Assembly: GCA_944324845.1 (NCBI GenBank)
Contig: CALUXX010000011.1
Coordinates: 1 to 43,018, forward strand
Origin: Candidatus Gastranaerophilales bacterium
Lineage (GTDB): Bacteria > Cyanobacteriota > Vampirovibrionia > Gastranaerophilales > Gastranaerophilaceae
Direction: 5' to 3'
DNA: 43,018 bases
Shown: positions 33,674 to 42,383 of the stretch, in pieces
How positions within the stretch are numbered: the stretch's first letter is position 1
Layout: every line of letters begins with the position of its first letter
Position numbers and translations under genes: made by a program
The notes under the pieces: model-generated
The model's database searches: none
What the model saw: the letters and a program-made list of their open reading frames with translations, nothing else
Told to the model about the DNA's origin: nothing

Positions 33674-35482
33674 CTATATCAAATTATCACTATCTTTAGG
33701 TTCTAATAAAGATAAATCTATAGGTAATGAAAATCCAAATGTAGAACCATTGTTAGGCTGAGAATTTACAAAAACATGACCATGATGATGTTTTTCTATT
33801 GTCGTTTTGACAAGATGAAGCCCTAGTCCTGTTCCTTTTACGCTATGAGTTTTATTTTCAACTCTGAAAAATCTTTCAAAAACTTTCTTTTGAAACTCAG
33901 GAGCAATACCTATTCCTTCATCTCTTACAGTTACAGTTACAAGATTTTTATCTAACTCTTTATACAATCTGACTTTTATAACTGAATCTTGCGGTGCATA
34001 TTTTATTGCATTTGAAAGATAATTGGTAAACGCTCTTGCTATACTGTCATAATTACACGTTATTAATGGTATATCAGAATCTTTTTCAACTTCTATTTTC
34101 AAATTATGTTCTTTTAATAAAACTTCTACCTGAGAAACACAAGAATCAACAAGTTGTGATAAATCGTTTTCTGATTTTTCTATCTTTGCATTTGATTCCA
34201 ACCTTGAAAAATCTAAAATATCATTCACCATACTATTAAGTCTTATTATTTCAGTATTAATAGTTCCGATAAATTCTTTTTGAGTTTCATAATCAAATTC
34301 ATTTCCATAATTATACAAAGTATCAATATAACTTCTTAAAACAGTCACCGGTGTTCTCAACTCGTGAGAAACATTTGAGATAAATTGTGATTTCATTTGA
34401 TCCATTTCTGTTTCTCTTGTTACATCAATCATTACAATTATATACCCCAGATAATCATTACTTTGTGAAAACATTGGACAAATTATTGATTTTAAAATTC
34501 TTCCATCAATAGTAATGTTAAAAGTAATAGGTTTTGATGATTTTTCATTAAGTGAAAGTTTTTTATACTCGTTTATTTTCTCTGCAAAACAAAATTCGCC
34601 TTCTGTATCGACATATTGTTGGATATTTGTATTTAATAATTGATCACCTTCAATTTCCAAAAGCTCTTTTGCATGATTATTCAACAAAACAACATTGTCA
34701 TTATTATCGCATACAACAACACCGTTTGCGATACTCATCAATACAGCTTCCAATTTATTACGTTCTAGCGTTAACTGTTCAATATTTTGTTCTTCATACA
34801 CATTTAACCTTACTGACATATCATTAAAAGCGTTAAATAGTTCCTGAACTTCTTCACTAACTTCTTTTCCTTCAATTCTGTATCCAAATTCACCTGAAGA
34901 AATACGTTTTACACCGTCATGTAAGATTCTTAATTCTCTTGTTATCAGATATGTATTTATTAAAATTACAAAAGCAAAAACAAGCCAAACTATAGCAAAT
35001 ACAAATAGAATAGACATTCTTGTAGTTGATGAAATTTTACTTACAAAGGTTCCTGATAAACCTATTGCAACAGAACCTATTGACTTGTTATTTGAATAAT
35101 CAATCATTGGAGATGATACAGAAATTCCTCTTTTATTAAAATTACTCAAATCTTTATTTTTTGCACTGTAAATAATTTTCCCGTTATTATCGCGAAACTC
35201 AATAAAAACAATATCAGGATGAGATTTTATAATAGAATTTGAATGAGATTTCAAGATATCAAAAACCTGATTTTTTGAAGCATTTTTTGTAACTTCCACA
35301 CTTTCAATAGCCAAAATTTTCGACAATACTTGTCCGAAATTTTGGTATGTTTCATTTAGGTTTTTTTGAATATTATTAATTGCAAATATTGCAATCGCCA
35401 TAATTAACAATGTGCTTAAAACCAAACCAAAAATAATCAGTCTATTCTGTGTAGTAAAACTTATCTTCTTATGCTCTCTCAT
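33674..35482 (-). CDS. PhoR-like sensor histidine kinase
   Basis: A 602-residue membrane kinase. A first membrane helix (about 15-35) and a second (about 160-185) flank an extracytoplasmic sensor region; then follow HAMP (about 185-235), PAS (about 245-350), HisKA with an intact SHELRTPVTVL box and HATPase with N, G1 (DEGIGIAPE) and G2 (GTGLGLHLVK) motifs. It should autophosphorylate and signal to a response regulator, but none is encoded nearby. The start at 35482 is chosen because TATAAT at 35494-35489 is six bases upstream, giving a leaderless mRNA; the longer form from 35542 runs through that promoter. Confidence 0.92.
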   Translation of the reverse strand: MREHKKISFTTQNRLIIFGLVLSTLLIMAIAIFAINNIQKNLNETYQNFGQVLSKILAIESVEVTKNASKNQVFDILKSHSNSIIKSHPDIVFIEFRDNNGKIIYSAKNKDLSNFNKRGISVSSPMIDYSNNKSIGSVAIGLSGTFVSKISSTTRMSILFVFAIVWLVFAFVILINTYLITRELRILHDGVKRISSGEFGYRIEGKEVSEEVQELFNAFNDMSVRLNVYEEQNIEQLTLERNKLEAVLMSIANGVVVCDNNDNVVLLNNHAKELLEIEGDQLLNTNIQQYVDTEGEFCFAEKINEYKKLSLNEKSSKPITFNITIDGRILKSIICPMFSQSNDYLGYIIVMIDVTRETEMDQMKSQFISNVSHELRTPVTVLRSYIDTLYNYGNEFDYETQKEFIGTINTEIIRLNSMVNDILDFSRLESNAKIEKSENDLSQLVDSCVSQVEVLLKEHNLKIEVEKDSDIPLITCNYDSIARAFTNYLSNAIKYAPQDSVIKVRLYKELDKNLVTVTVRDEGIGIAPEFQKKVFERFFRVENKTHSVKGTGLGLHLVKTTIEKHHHGHVFVNSQPNNGSTFGFSLPIDLSLLEPKDSDNLI

Positions 35483-35577
35483 AAACCGATTATAACATAT
35501 AACATAAATAAAGAAAGTCGAAATTTGATAATTAAGAAACAAATTTACAACTAAAATTTTATGCTATAATCTGAAGT

Positions 35578-36312
35578 ATGGAAGAGAGTAATTTAACAAT
35601 TTCAATAGCACATTTATATCCTGAATTATTAAATTTGTATGGAGATTTGGGAAATATAATAACATTAAAAAAACGCTGCCAATGGCGTAATATAAAAGTT
35701 GAAATTACAAATATAAATATGGGAGATAAAATCGGTAAACACGATTTATTTTTTATAGGCGGCGGACAAGACAAACAACAAGAAGATGTCGCTCAAGAAT
35801 TGTTTTCTCACAAATCTGAACTACAATCACAAAGAGATGACGGAGCTGTATTTTTAGGAATTTGCGGTGGTTATCAACTATTTGGTCATTACTATCAGCC
35901 GCATGGAAAAGATAAGTTACAGGGAATCTCATTAATGGATGCATATACAGTTGCAGGGAAAAAGAGATTTATCGGAAACGTGACAATAAAAACAGATTTT
36001 CTGACACCTGATACTCTTGTTGGTTTTGAAAATCATAGCGGGCTAACTTACCTTGAAGGAGATACAAAACCTTTAGGCAAAAGTATTGTAGGATACGGCA
36101 ATAATGGCACAGACGGATTTGAAGGAGGAAGGTACAAAAACGTATTTGGAACATACCTTCACGGATCATTACTCCCTAAGAACCCTCATTTTGCAGACTA
36201 CTTAATTGAATTAGCTCTTGAGAAAAAATATGGAGAACAAATTAAACTATCAAAACTTGATGATAAAATTGAAACAGAAACTCATAATTCACTAATTGGT
36301 AAATCTTATTAA
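35578..36312 (+). CDS. gatD: Lipid II isoglutaminyl synthase, glutaminase subunit GatD
   Basis: A 244-residue class-I glutamine amidotransferase of the CobQ-like branch. The start LTISIAHLYPELLNLYGDLGN is diagnostic of GatD, the nucleophile is Cys96 in GICGGYQ and the catalytic His195 is in YLHGS. GatD supplies ammonia to MurT, which amidates the D-Glu of lipid II. murT is normally adjacent, but here the next gene is on the other strand and murT is not in the window. A TATAAT box seven bases from the ATG (35565-35570), with TTTACA upstream, indicates a leaderless transcript. Confidence 0.88.
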   Translation: MEESNLTISIAHLYPELLNLYGDLGNIITLKKRCQWRNIKVEITNINMGDKIGKHDLFFIGGGQDKQQEDVAQELFSHKSELQSQRDDGAVFLGICGGYQLFGHYYQPHGKDKLQGISLMDAYTVAGKKRFIGNVTIKTDFLTPDTLVGFENHSGLTYLEGDTKPLGKSIVGYGNNGTDGFEGGRYKNVFGTYLHGSLLPKNPHFADYLIELALEKKYGEQIKLSKLDDKIETETHNSLIGKSY

Positions 36313-36340
36313 CATAAATAATAAAAAAAATTAGCAATAA

Positions 36341-36365
36341 AAAAGAGGTTTTAAAAACCTCTTTT
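36341..36365. terminator. Terminator after gatD
   Basis: AAAAGAGGTTTT pairs with AAACCTCTTTT and has A/T-rich flanks on both sides, so it can also end the convergent 130-aa gene. Confidence 0.88.
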
Positions 36366-36406
36366 ATTATATATGAAATTTAACCTATCAATATAGATTA
36401 TAATTA

Positions 36407-36799
36407 TTAACTAAGTGCCATTAAAGCTTTTACAGAACGAGCATTTTCTTTAACTTCATCATCGAATGAATCAGATGAAATTGTACTTTCTAAAACTTTC
36501 ATTGCTTCTTCTTTATTTTCTAAAGATAAAAGTTCATTTATTGTACTCATAGCAACAACAGTTGACATATCGTTGATACCTTTTCCTCTGTTAGAAATTA
36601 CAACTGATAAAGAACCGTGTTCATTTCTTTTTACTAATGCTCTTGAAGTTAATTCTCTAACTTCATCAATAGAAGAATTAGTACCGATTTCTTCTAAAAC
36701 AGCAACTGAATCAGGATTAGGGTTAATAGTTAATGATTCAATAATATTGCTTACTTTGTTAAAGTTTTTATTATTTTTAATATTAAATTTGTTTTCCAT
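36407..36799 (-). CDS. Hypothetical helical protein (130 aa)
   Basis: Unrecognised, probably all-helical, with a possible HEAT-like pattern (SVAVLEEIGTNSSIDEVREL). There is no signal peptide. It lies nine bases downstream of the 188-aa gene with an AGGAGG-type site, so the two form an operon. The stretch VVISNRGKGI recalls a segment of the 173-aa protein at 26415-26936. Function unknown. Confidence 0.65.
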   Translation of the reverse strand: MENKFNIKNNKNFNKVSNIIESLTINPNPDSVAVLEEIGTNSSIDEVRELTSRALVKRNEHGSLSVVISNRGKGINDMSTVVAMSTINELLSLENKEEAMKVLESTISSDSFDDEVKENARSVKALMALS

Positions 36800-36808
36800 C
36801 TAATCCTC

Positions 36809-37372
36809 CTATGCTGCTGCTACCATATCAGCTTCAAGTGCAGATAACGCTTCTGATAACATTGGTTTTACCTCTGAATGAGGATCCATTTTTGCCATCT
36901 TAGCAATTTCACGTTCTTTTGGTTTCGCAAATAATGATGTTATATCCATTGATAACATATTTTTTGCACCTTCAAATGAAACTTCTTTATTTAGAATGTT
37001 TTTTGCACCTTCTAAACTGATTTCTTTATTTCCAATTTCTTGAATTTTATTCCATGTATTAACAATACCGTCTCTTACACTTTTACCAAAAGCAACTATA
37101 CTTTCAATACCTTCGTAGAACTTGTTGCCTAAATCACTAAGAGAACCAACAAATGTTGAATAAATTCTCTTTGAACTTGCACTCAAGTTACCTGTAAAAC
37201 TAACATTTTTTGCCTCTTTTGCTTTGCTTGGTTCAAAAACATCTTCAGTTAAGATGTTTTTTTGAAAATTTGAAGCAGCAAAAGGATTACTTGTTCTTGA
37301 AGTATTTTGCTCATTCACACTTGTATTAAAAATGCGATGGCTTAGTTGGGTAATTTTCTCTACTGTTGACAT
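36809..37372 (-). CDS. Hypothetical protein with NVSFTG motif (187 aa)
   Basis: Unrecognised soluble protein. The N-terminal third is polar and probably flexible, and holds KNVSFTGNLSAS at about 56-67, the shared F-x-G motif. The middle carries a short internal duplication (KEISLEGAKNILN followed by KEVSFEGAKNMLS), and the C-terminus is helical. The start at 37372 follows GAGG; the longer form from 37399 lacks a site. It is the first gene of a two-gene operon with the 130-aa protein. Confidence 0.65.
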   Translation of the reverse strand: MSTVEKITQLSHRIFNTSVNEQNTSRTSNPFAASNFQKNILTEDVFEPSKAKEAKNVSFTGNLSASSKRIYSTFVGSLSDLGNKFYEGIESIVAFGKSVRDGIVNTWNKIQEIGNKEISLEGAKNILNKEVSFEGAKNMLSMDITSLFAKPKEREIAKMAKMDPHSEVKPMLSEALSALEADMVAAA

Positions 37373-37467
37373 GGTTAAACCTCTTTCTTTCCTATCCACG
37401 TTTAAAGTTTATCACACTGTTGAATTTTTAAATCCACCTTTTGAATGATTTGTGATAAAATAAAGCT

Positions 37468-38235
37468 ATGAAATATAAAAACCTGGAAGAATTGATATCA
37501 ATAATAAGTAGATTAAGAGCACCTGACGGCTGTCCTTGGGATAGAGAACAAACACACTATTCATTGCGTCCCAATATGCTAGAAGAAGCGTATGAAGCTG
37601 TAGATGCCATAGATGACAATGACATGAAACATCTTAAAGAAGAATTAGGAGATGTTTTATTACAAGTTGTTTTACACTCTCAAATCGCCTCAGAAGAAGG
37701 TGCTTTTGACATAGAAGATGTAGCGGAAGACCTAAATAAAAAGTTAATCCACAGACACCCTCACATCTTTGGAGATGCCAAATTAAATAATGCAAATGAA
37801 GTTTTAGCCGCTTGGGATAAGTTAAAAGCAGAAGAAAAAACACACCGCAAATCCGCAATGGATGGAGTATCAAGAAGCCAAGCAGCATTGATGGCAGCTC
37901 AAAAACTTTCTAAAAAGGCAGTAAAACAAGGATTTGAATGGGCAAATGAAGAAGATTTATATACTTGTATCAAATCCGAATTTGAAGAATTTAAACAAGC
38001 AAAAGAAAAAAACGACAAACAAAACATGGAAGAAGAATTTGGAGATATATTGTTTGCCGTTGTAAACCTTGCTCGCTGGAATAAAATAGATGCCGAACAA
38101 GCATTACTAAAAGCGAACAAAAAATTTGAAAAAAGATTTCGCAAAATGGAAGAACTCGCCGAAAAACCACTAACCGAATACACAATTGAAGAATACGACA
38201 AATTGTGGAAAAAAGCGAAAAAAGAATGCCACTAA
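37468..38235 (+). CDS. mazG: Nucleoside triphosphate pyrophosphohydrolase MazG
   Basis: A 255-residue protein with two MazG domains. The first (about 1-120) has RLRAPDGCPWDREQTHYSLR and EELGDVLLQVVLHS with the EExxE...ExxD metal site; the second (about 150-250) repeats EEEFGDILFAVVNLARW. It hydrolyses non-canonical or excess NTPs to NMP and pyrophosphate. A TAAAAT box six bases before the ATG suggests a leaderless mRNA. folE2 follows after 26 bases, so the two are probably co-transcribed. Confidence 0.94.
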   Translation: MKYKNLEELISIISRLRAPDGCPWDREQTHYSLRPNMLEEAYEAVDAIDDNDMKHLKEELGDVLLQVVLHSQIASEEGAFDIEDVAEDLNKKLIHRHPHIFGDAKLNNANEVLAAWDKLKAEEKTHRKSAMDGVSRSQAALMAAQKLSKKAVKQGFEWANEEDLYTCIKSEFEEFKQAKEKNDKQNMEEEFGDILFAVVNLARWNKIDAEQALLKANKKFEKRFRKMEELAEKPLTEYTIEEYDKLWKKAKKECH

Positions 38236-38261
38236 AAACAAAATAAACGAAAGAAAAACAA

Positions 38262-39041
38262 ATGAAAGATGTACAAAATATACAAGATAACAGAAATGTA
38301 GATATCCAAAAAGTCGGTATAAAACATGTAGAACTACCTTTGATAATTCAAAGAAAAAACAAATCCGACAAAGTAGTATATGCAAAAGCAAGAGCATGTG
38401 TATCCTTACCAAGAGATTACAAAGGAACACACATGAGCAGATTTGTAGAAGTTTTAAACGAATGGAGAGGCAAAAACTTACTTGGCATAGATATAAAAGG
38501 CTGCCTTGAAAAAATAATAAAAAAATTGCAAGCTCAAAGTGGCGAGTTGGAATTTGATTTCAAATATTTTATAGATAAAAAATCTCCGGTAACAGAATTG
38601 GCAGCACCAATGTGTTATGACTGCTCTTTTGAAGGTGTAATAGATAATGATAATTACAAATTTATACTTGGAGTAAAAGTACCGGTAACAACACTTTGTC
38701 CATGCTCAAAAGAAATCTCCGAAAACGGAGCGCATAATCAACGAGCAATGATTTCAGTTAAAATATCCTATGATGAAAAAGACCATGTTTGGTTGGAAGA
38801 TTTAATTGAATTAATAGAATCTTGTGCATCATGTCCTGTTTATCCATTGCTAAAAAGACAGGATGAAAAATATGTAACAGAAAAAGCTTGGGACAATCCT
38901 AAATTTGTAGAAGATGTCCTAAGAGATGTAGTAGTAAAACTAAGAAACCATCCTATAGTAAAATCATTTGAAGTGGATTGTGAAGCTTTTGAAAGCATCC
39001 ACAACCATTCAGCTTGGGCACATCAAAAAGAAATTAAATAA
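38262..39041 (+). CDS. folE2: GTP cyclohydrolase I type B (FolE2)
   Basis: A 259-residue FolE2 that converts GTP to dihydroneopterin triphosphate, the first step to folate and to queuosine-type modifications. Hallmarks are VELPLIIQ near the start, KGTHMSRFVEVLNEW and the PCSKEISENGAHNQRA region with Cys146/Cys148 (LCPCSK) and His158. The C-terminal HNHSAWA motif completes the site. FolE2 does not depend on zinc as strictly as FolE. Sharing an operon with mazG, which can act on NTP-like compounds, suggests pterin or nucleotide housekeeping. Confidence 0.93.
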   Translation: MKDVQNIQDNRNVDIQKVGIKHVELPLIIQRKNKSDKVVYAKARACVSLPRDYKGTHMSRFVEVLNEWRGKNLLGIDIKGCLEKIIKKLQAQSGELEFDFKYFIDKKSPVTELAAPMCYDCSFEGVIDNDNYKFILGVKVPVTTLCPCSKEISENGAHNQRAMISVKISYDEKDHVWLEDLIELIESCASCPVYPLLKRQDEKYVTEKAWDNPKFVEDVLRDVVVKLRNHPIVKSFEVDCEAFESIHNHSAWAHQKEIK

Positions 39042-39044
39042 ATT

Positions 39045-39905
39045 TTAATATGATATTGTAATAATTGGTACAAAACCAAATAACTTTATACATATTTTAA
39101 ATTCCTTTTGATATATTTTTAATATAGTAAATCCCCAGAATTTTATAATATATCTTTTGCCTAAGAAAGAATTATTTTCTATTTCTATATTATTTTCATT
39201 AATATATTTTTGAAATTCAGAAATTGCCCAATAATAGTCCTGCTTTTTCTTGATATTTTGTCTGTGAACAATAGAATCAGGATTTTTTCGATAATAGTAA
39301 TACACATCTGGTACTGTAACCATATCACCCATTGTATTTAGAATTTTAATGACAATTTCAATATCCTCAAAAAATCTACCTTCGGCAAACTTAAAATTAT
39401 TATTTATAAAACTTTGTCTCAGAAATATTTTATTCCATATGTAATTATGTTTCGGAATTTGCTCAATTTCAATTTTTTCACTTATATTTTTTAATACAGC
39501 AACCTTACTAATTTCTTTTTTTACACTTTTTCTAATACCACTTACTTTGATAAAACCAGAACAGGCAATTTCACAATTATTAGTAACGGCAGATTGATAT
39601 AATTTTTCTAAATAATCTGAATCTACATAATCATCCGAATCAATAAAACAAAGAAACTCACCCTTTGCCAATTTCACACCAGCATTTCTTGCTGATGAAA
39701 CACCTTTATTATTTTGATTAACTATTATGATACGAGAATCTAATTTAGCATATTCACATAACAAGTTGTAAGAATTATCTGTGGAACCATCGTTAATACA
39801 GATAATTTCAATATCTTTAAGAGTTTGAGCACATACACTATCAAGACACTGGTTCAAATATTTTTCAACATTAAAAACTGGAATTATAACACTCACTTTT
39901 ATCAT
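39045..39905 (-). CDS. Family 2 glycosyltransferase
   Basis: A 286-residue GT-A fold enzyme. VSVIIPVFNVEKYLNQCLDS, the IICINDGSTDNS nucleotide-binding motif, and CFIDSDDYVDSDY (metal-binding DxD) are all present. The C-terminal third is less conserved and ends in a hydrophobic stretch (KLFGFVPIITISY). It probably adds a sugar to a surface glycan. AAAGGA stands before the ATG. No other polysaccharide genes surround it, so its acceptor is unknown. Confidence 0.92.
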   Translation of the reverse strand: MIKVSVIIPVFNVEKYLNQCLDSVCAQTLKDIEIICINDGSTDNSYNLLCEYAKLDSRIIIVNQNNKGVSSARNAGVKLAKGEFLCFIDSDDYVDSDYLEKLYQSAVTNNCEIACSGFIKVSGIRKSVKKEISKVAVLKNISEKIEIEQIPKHNYIWNKIFLRQSFINNNFKFAEGRFFEDIEIVIKILNTMGDMVTVPDVYYYYRKNPDSIVHRQNIKKKQDYYWAISEFQKYINENNIEIENNSFLGKRYIIKFWGFTILKIYQKEFKICIKLFGFVPIITISY

Positions 39906-40062
39906 ATAAAGTCCTTTCTAATATAGATTAAATATATTCTTTAAGATAATTTTATACACTAAACTTAATGTGTCAATATATTTAATATAATAATGTATAG
40001 ATTAGATATATTTGTCTTAATAAAAATAAGAAAATATAATATATGAATAAGAATAAGTAAAA

Positions 40063-40389
40063 ATGACATCAGAAATAAATAAACAAATAGGAAAAAGAAT
40101 TCAATATTTACGCAAACAAAAAGGGTTAAGCCAAGAAAAATTAGCTGAAGCCTTGAATATTGCAACGACTTCACTAAGTTATATCGAAACCGGTAGAGGC
40201 TTTATGACTTTGAATACACTTGAAAATATGTCAAAAATACTTGAAGTTGAACCTTACGAAATTTTTCAGCATATTAGTATTAATACAAATGAAGAAATGT
40301 ACAACTATCTTTTACAGAAGCTTGATAATATAAAAAATAACACGCAAAAATTAAAATTATTATATGACCTTTTTAAGGTTGTTTTATAG
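40063..40389 (+). CDS. XRE-family helix-turn-helix regulator
   Basis: A 108-residue DNA-binding protein. Residues 8-66 form a standard HTH_3 domain (IGKRIQYLRKQKGLSQEKLA, then a recognition helix in ATTSLSYIETGRG). The remainder is a short helical extension. TATAAT at about 40036 lies 22 or so bases before the ATG, and no Shine-Dalgarno is seen. It stands alone between the glycosyltransferase and the subtilase operon; the target is not visible. Confidence 0.87.
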   Translation: MTSEINKQIGKRIQYLRKQKGLSQEKLAEALNIATTSLSYIETGRGFMTLNTLENMSKILEVEPYEIFQHISINTNEEMYNYLLQKLDNIKNNTQKLKLLYDLFKVVL

Positions 40390-40417
40390 AAATATTTTCT
40401 GACATTTTGAAAAGAAA

Positions 40418-41770
40418 TTAAATAACACCTTCCATCATATCGTTAAGTGCAAGTTTTGCAACTCTTATAGGAGTAGAAACAGAAGTACCCGTTATTTTAT
40501 CCATAGGAACCTGATATTTTCCATCTTCGACACGCAACTGACTCATATAGTCAAATATTCTGCGAGATCTTTGGGTATAAAGCATTTTTTGCTTTTCTAG
40601 CAACGCCTTTTCTTTCATAATTTCAGGTAATGGTCTTTTAGATGAAAATAAACCAAATGTTTCTTTTTGAATATAACGCAATCTACCGTTTATAACATCT
40701 AACAAATGCTTTACCTTATCACAAGATTTACCTATCAAAGGATTTGTCGCAACGTCTTGCATTTTTTTAGACAAAAAGCCGATATCTGTCCCTGGTAAAC
40801 CTGTCAAATTTATACCATCTTTTGTCAACGTTGGTTGAAATTCCCCAAGTTCATAATGTTGAGTCAGATTTGAATTTCTTGAAAGTGAAAAATCAGAAAT
40901 TTTACCGGTTTGAGGCGATAAAGCTCCAACACCTTCGACTTTAGAATTAATCACGAGAATATTATTTGAAATAGAATTAACTTGTGACAAAGATTCTGGA
41001 GAGGCATTATTTGCAGCAGATAAAATTCTTGTACCATGCTGAGAAGAAAGCCTGTCATATATTTGCTTGTCTGCAAAGAACTTACTATACTCAATCGGCA
41101 GTTTCTTTTTTGAAAATACATCAGTGCCATAAGAACAAGATAAATAATCCAGTTTTCCACCTTTTTTGATATATTTAAAAACATTATCGAGTTCTTTAAA
41201 ATCTACAATCTCATTTCTTGTTATAGGGAAAGGTACATATTTTGCAAAAGGGTTGTTGCGACGTGCAAAAGTTGTAACCATTTCACCATGAGAAAGCCCT
41301 AAACTGCTAACCACATCTGAATAATTATCAGGAATACCAATAACTTTTGGTGTTAATTCTGCATCTTTAATAAATCCACCATTTTCATCAAGAATTCTGA
41401 CAGAAACGTTACCGCTATTTGTCTCACCTTGTTTGAGAATATTATATACCTTACCATCTTTCGGATTTACCCATTCAACTCTGGAGAAACTATCTTCTAT
41501 AGAGGTTGAAGTCAATTGTTTTAAATCCTCAGGAGTAGCTGCTGAATAATTTCTTACCAAAGGCTTTTTTACTTGTCTTATAACATTTTTATTCATATTG
41601 AGAGCAGTTTTCATTTCTTCGGTACAAAATCTTGGCAACTCAAAACTCTTACCTGTTTTAGGATAAGTCAAAACAGGATTGATACCATGGAACTTTTGCG
41701 GTTTAGTTCTTAAAACGCTTCCACCTTTCCCAACAAATAATTTTACACATTTTTGAATAGATAAACCCAT
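40418..41770 (-). CDS. Highly divergent subtilisin-like serine protease
   Basis: A protein of 450 residues (from 41770). Numbered from the longer start at 41809, the order of motifs is that of family S8: Asp141 (VRILDENGG), His174 (GLSHGEMVTT), the substrate strand KLDYLSCSYGTD (219-230), the oxyanion Asn in ILSAANNAS (267 or 268), and Ser443 in GTSVSTP. About 175 residues separate the Asn and Ser motifs, more than in subtilisin. There is no Sec signal. The ATG at 41770 is preferred as start, just after the stop of the upstream gene and preceded by GGGA. It would be a protease, but each motif deviates from consensus, so activity needs caution. Confidence 0.62.
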   Translation of the reverse strand: MGLSIQKCVKLFVGKGGSVLRTKPQKFHGINPVLTYPKTGKSFELPRFCTEEMKTALNMNKNVIRQVKKPLVRNYSAATPEDLKQLTSTSIEDSFSRVEWVNPKDGKVYNILKQGETNSGNVSVRILDENGGFIKDAELTPKVIGIPDNYSDVVSSLGLSHGEMVTTFARRNNPFAKYVPFPITRNEIVDFKELDNVFKYIKKGGKLDYLSCSYGTDVFSKKKLPIEYSKFFADKQIYDRLSSQHGTRILSAANNASPESLSQVNSISNNILVINSKVEGVGALSPQTGKISDFSLSRNSNLTQHYELGEFQPTLTKDGINLTGLPGTDIGFLSKKMQDVATNPLIGKSCDKVKHLLDVINGRLRYIQKETFGLFSSKRPLPEIMKEKALLEKQKMLYTQRSRRIFDYMSQLRVEDGKYQVPMDKITGTSVSTPIRVAKLALNDMMEGVI

Positions 41771-41774
41771 ATTA

Positions 41775-42290
41775 TTATTTCCCATTAAGAGGTATTGAAA
41801 CCCCGACATTTACACTGGTTGTATTTGCATTAACCCTTGTAACATCATAAATTTGACCTTCAACAAAAACATTAACTTTGCCAACCTTTGTTGAAACTCC
41901 AGTAAAATTTCCAACTGTTGTATCTACACCACCATTTTTATAATTAACTTTTGCAGCAATATATGGAGTAGTATAAATACTAGTATTTTTACCAACAGGA
42001 ATAGTCACAGTCGCAGGTTGAATCCTAAATTGAACAGTTTGACTATTTTCCCCAAGATTATTTCTAACTCGAAATCCGCCGGAAACACAGCTTTCACCAT
42101 AAGGCATAGAACCTTTGAAATCAATAACAGCACTCATAGGCTTACCATCAAAAGTCGCACCTACACCTGAATAAACGCCAAGGTTACCATTACCAACCTT
42201 GAATGAATTATCAACACCAGCGGTAGAAAAATTTGTCCCATCACATTGTTGAAAACTTGATACAGAAACTTTTGTATTAATATCAGGCAT
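41775..42290 (-). CDS. Beta-strand-rich hypothetical protein (171 aa)
   Basis: Unrecognised. The whole sequence alternates polar and hydrophobic residues with many Gly, Asn, Val and Thr (for example TVGNFTGVSTKVGKVNVFVE) and ends in a strand (SVNVGVSIPLNGK), as in beta-barrels or fibre-like proteins. There is no Sec signal peptide, so a normal outer-membrane barrel is unlikely. Its stop sits four bases before the preferred start of the subtilase-like gene, so the two are coupled. A GCAATTT/TATATT promoter of the shared type and an AAAGGGGAAAA ribosome binding site lie upstream. Confidence 0.6.
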   Translation of the reverse strand: MPDINTKVSVSSFQQCDGTNFSTAGVDNSFKVGNGNLGVYSGVGATFDGKPMSAVIDFKGSMPYGESCVSGGFRVRNNLGENSQTVQFRIQPATVTIPVGKNTSIYTTPYIAAKVNYKNGGVDTTVGNFTGVSTKVGKVNVFVEGQIYDVTRVNANTTSVNVGVSIPLNGK

Positions 42291-42317
42291 AATTTTCCCC
42301 TTTTAAAATCCCCTAAT

Positions 42318-42349
42318 AATATAAAGTAAATAGAGAAGAAAAAATTGCA
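42318..42349 (-). promoter_or_regulatory. GCAATTT-type promoter of the beta-rich/subtilase operon
   Basis: On the minus strand ATGCAATTTTTT begins at 42350 and TATATT lies at 42323-42318. The spacing matches the other copies but the left half is weaker. Confidence 0.4.
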
Positions 42350-42383
42350 TATAAAAGGAAAATAATATTAAGAATTATTTCTA

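Noticed and set aside
33674-35482. Complete two-component system
   Set aside because: No response regulator gene lies on either side of the kinase; the neighbours are gatD and a transporter.
36331-36337. TAGCAAT near the end of gatD as another AGCAAAA promoter
   Set aside because: It lies between two convergent genes beside a terminator and has no gene start downstream at a suitable distance.
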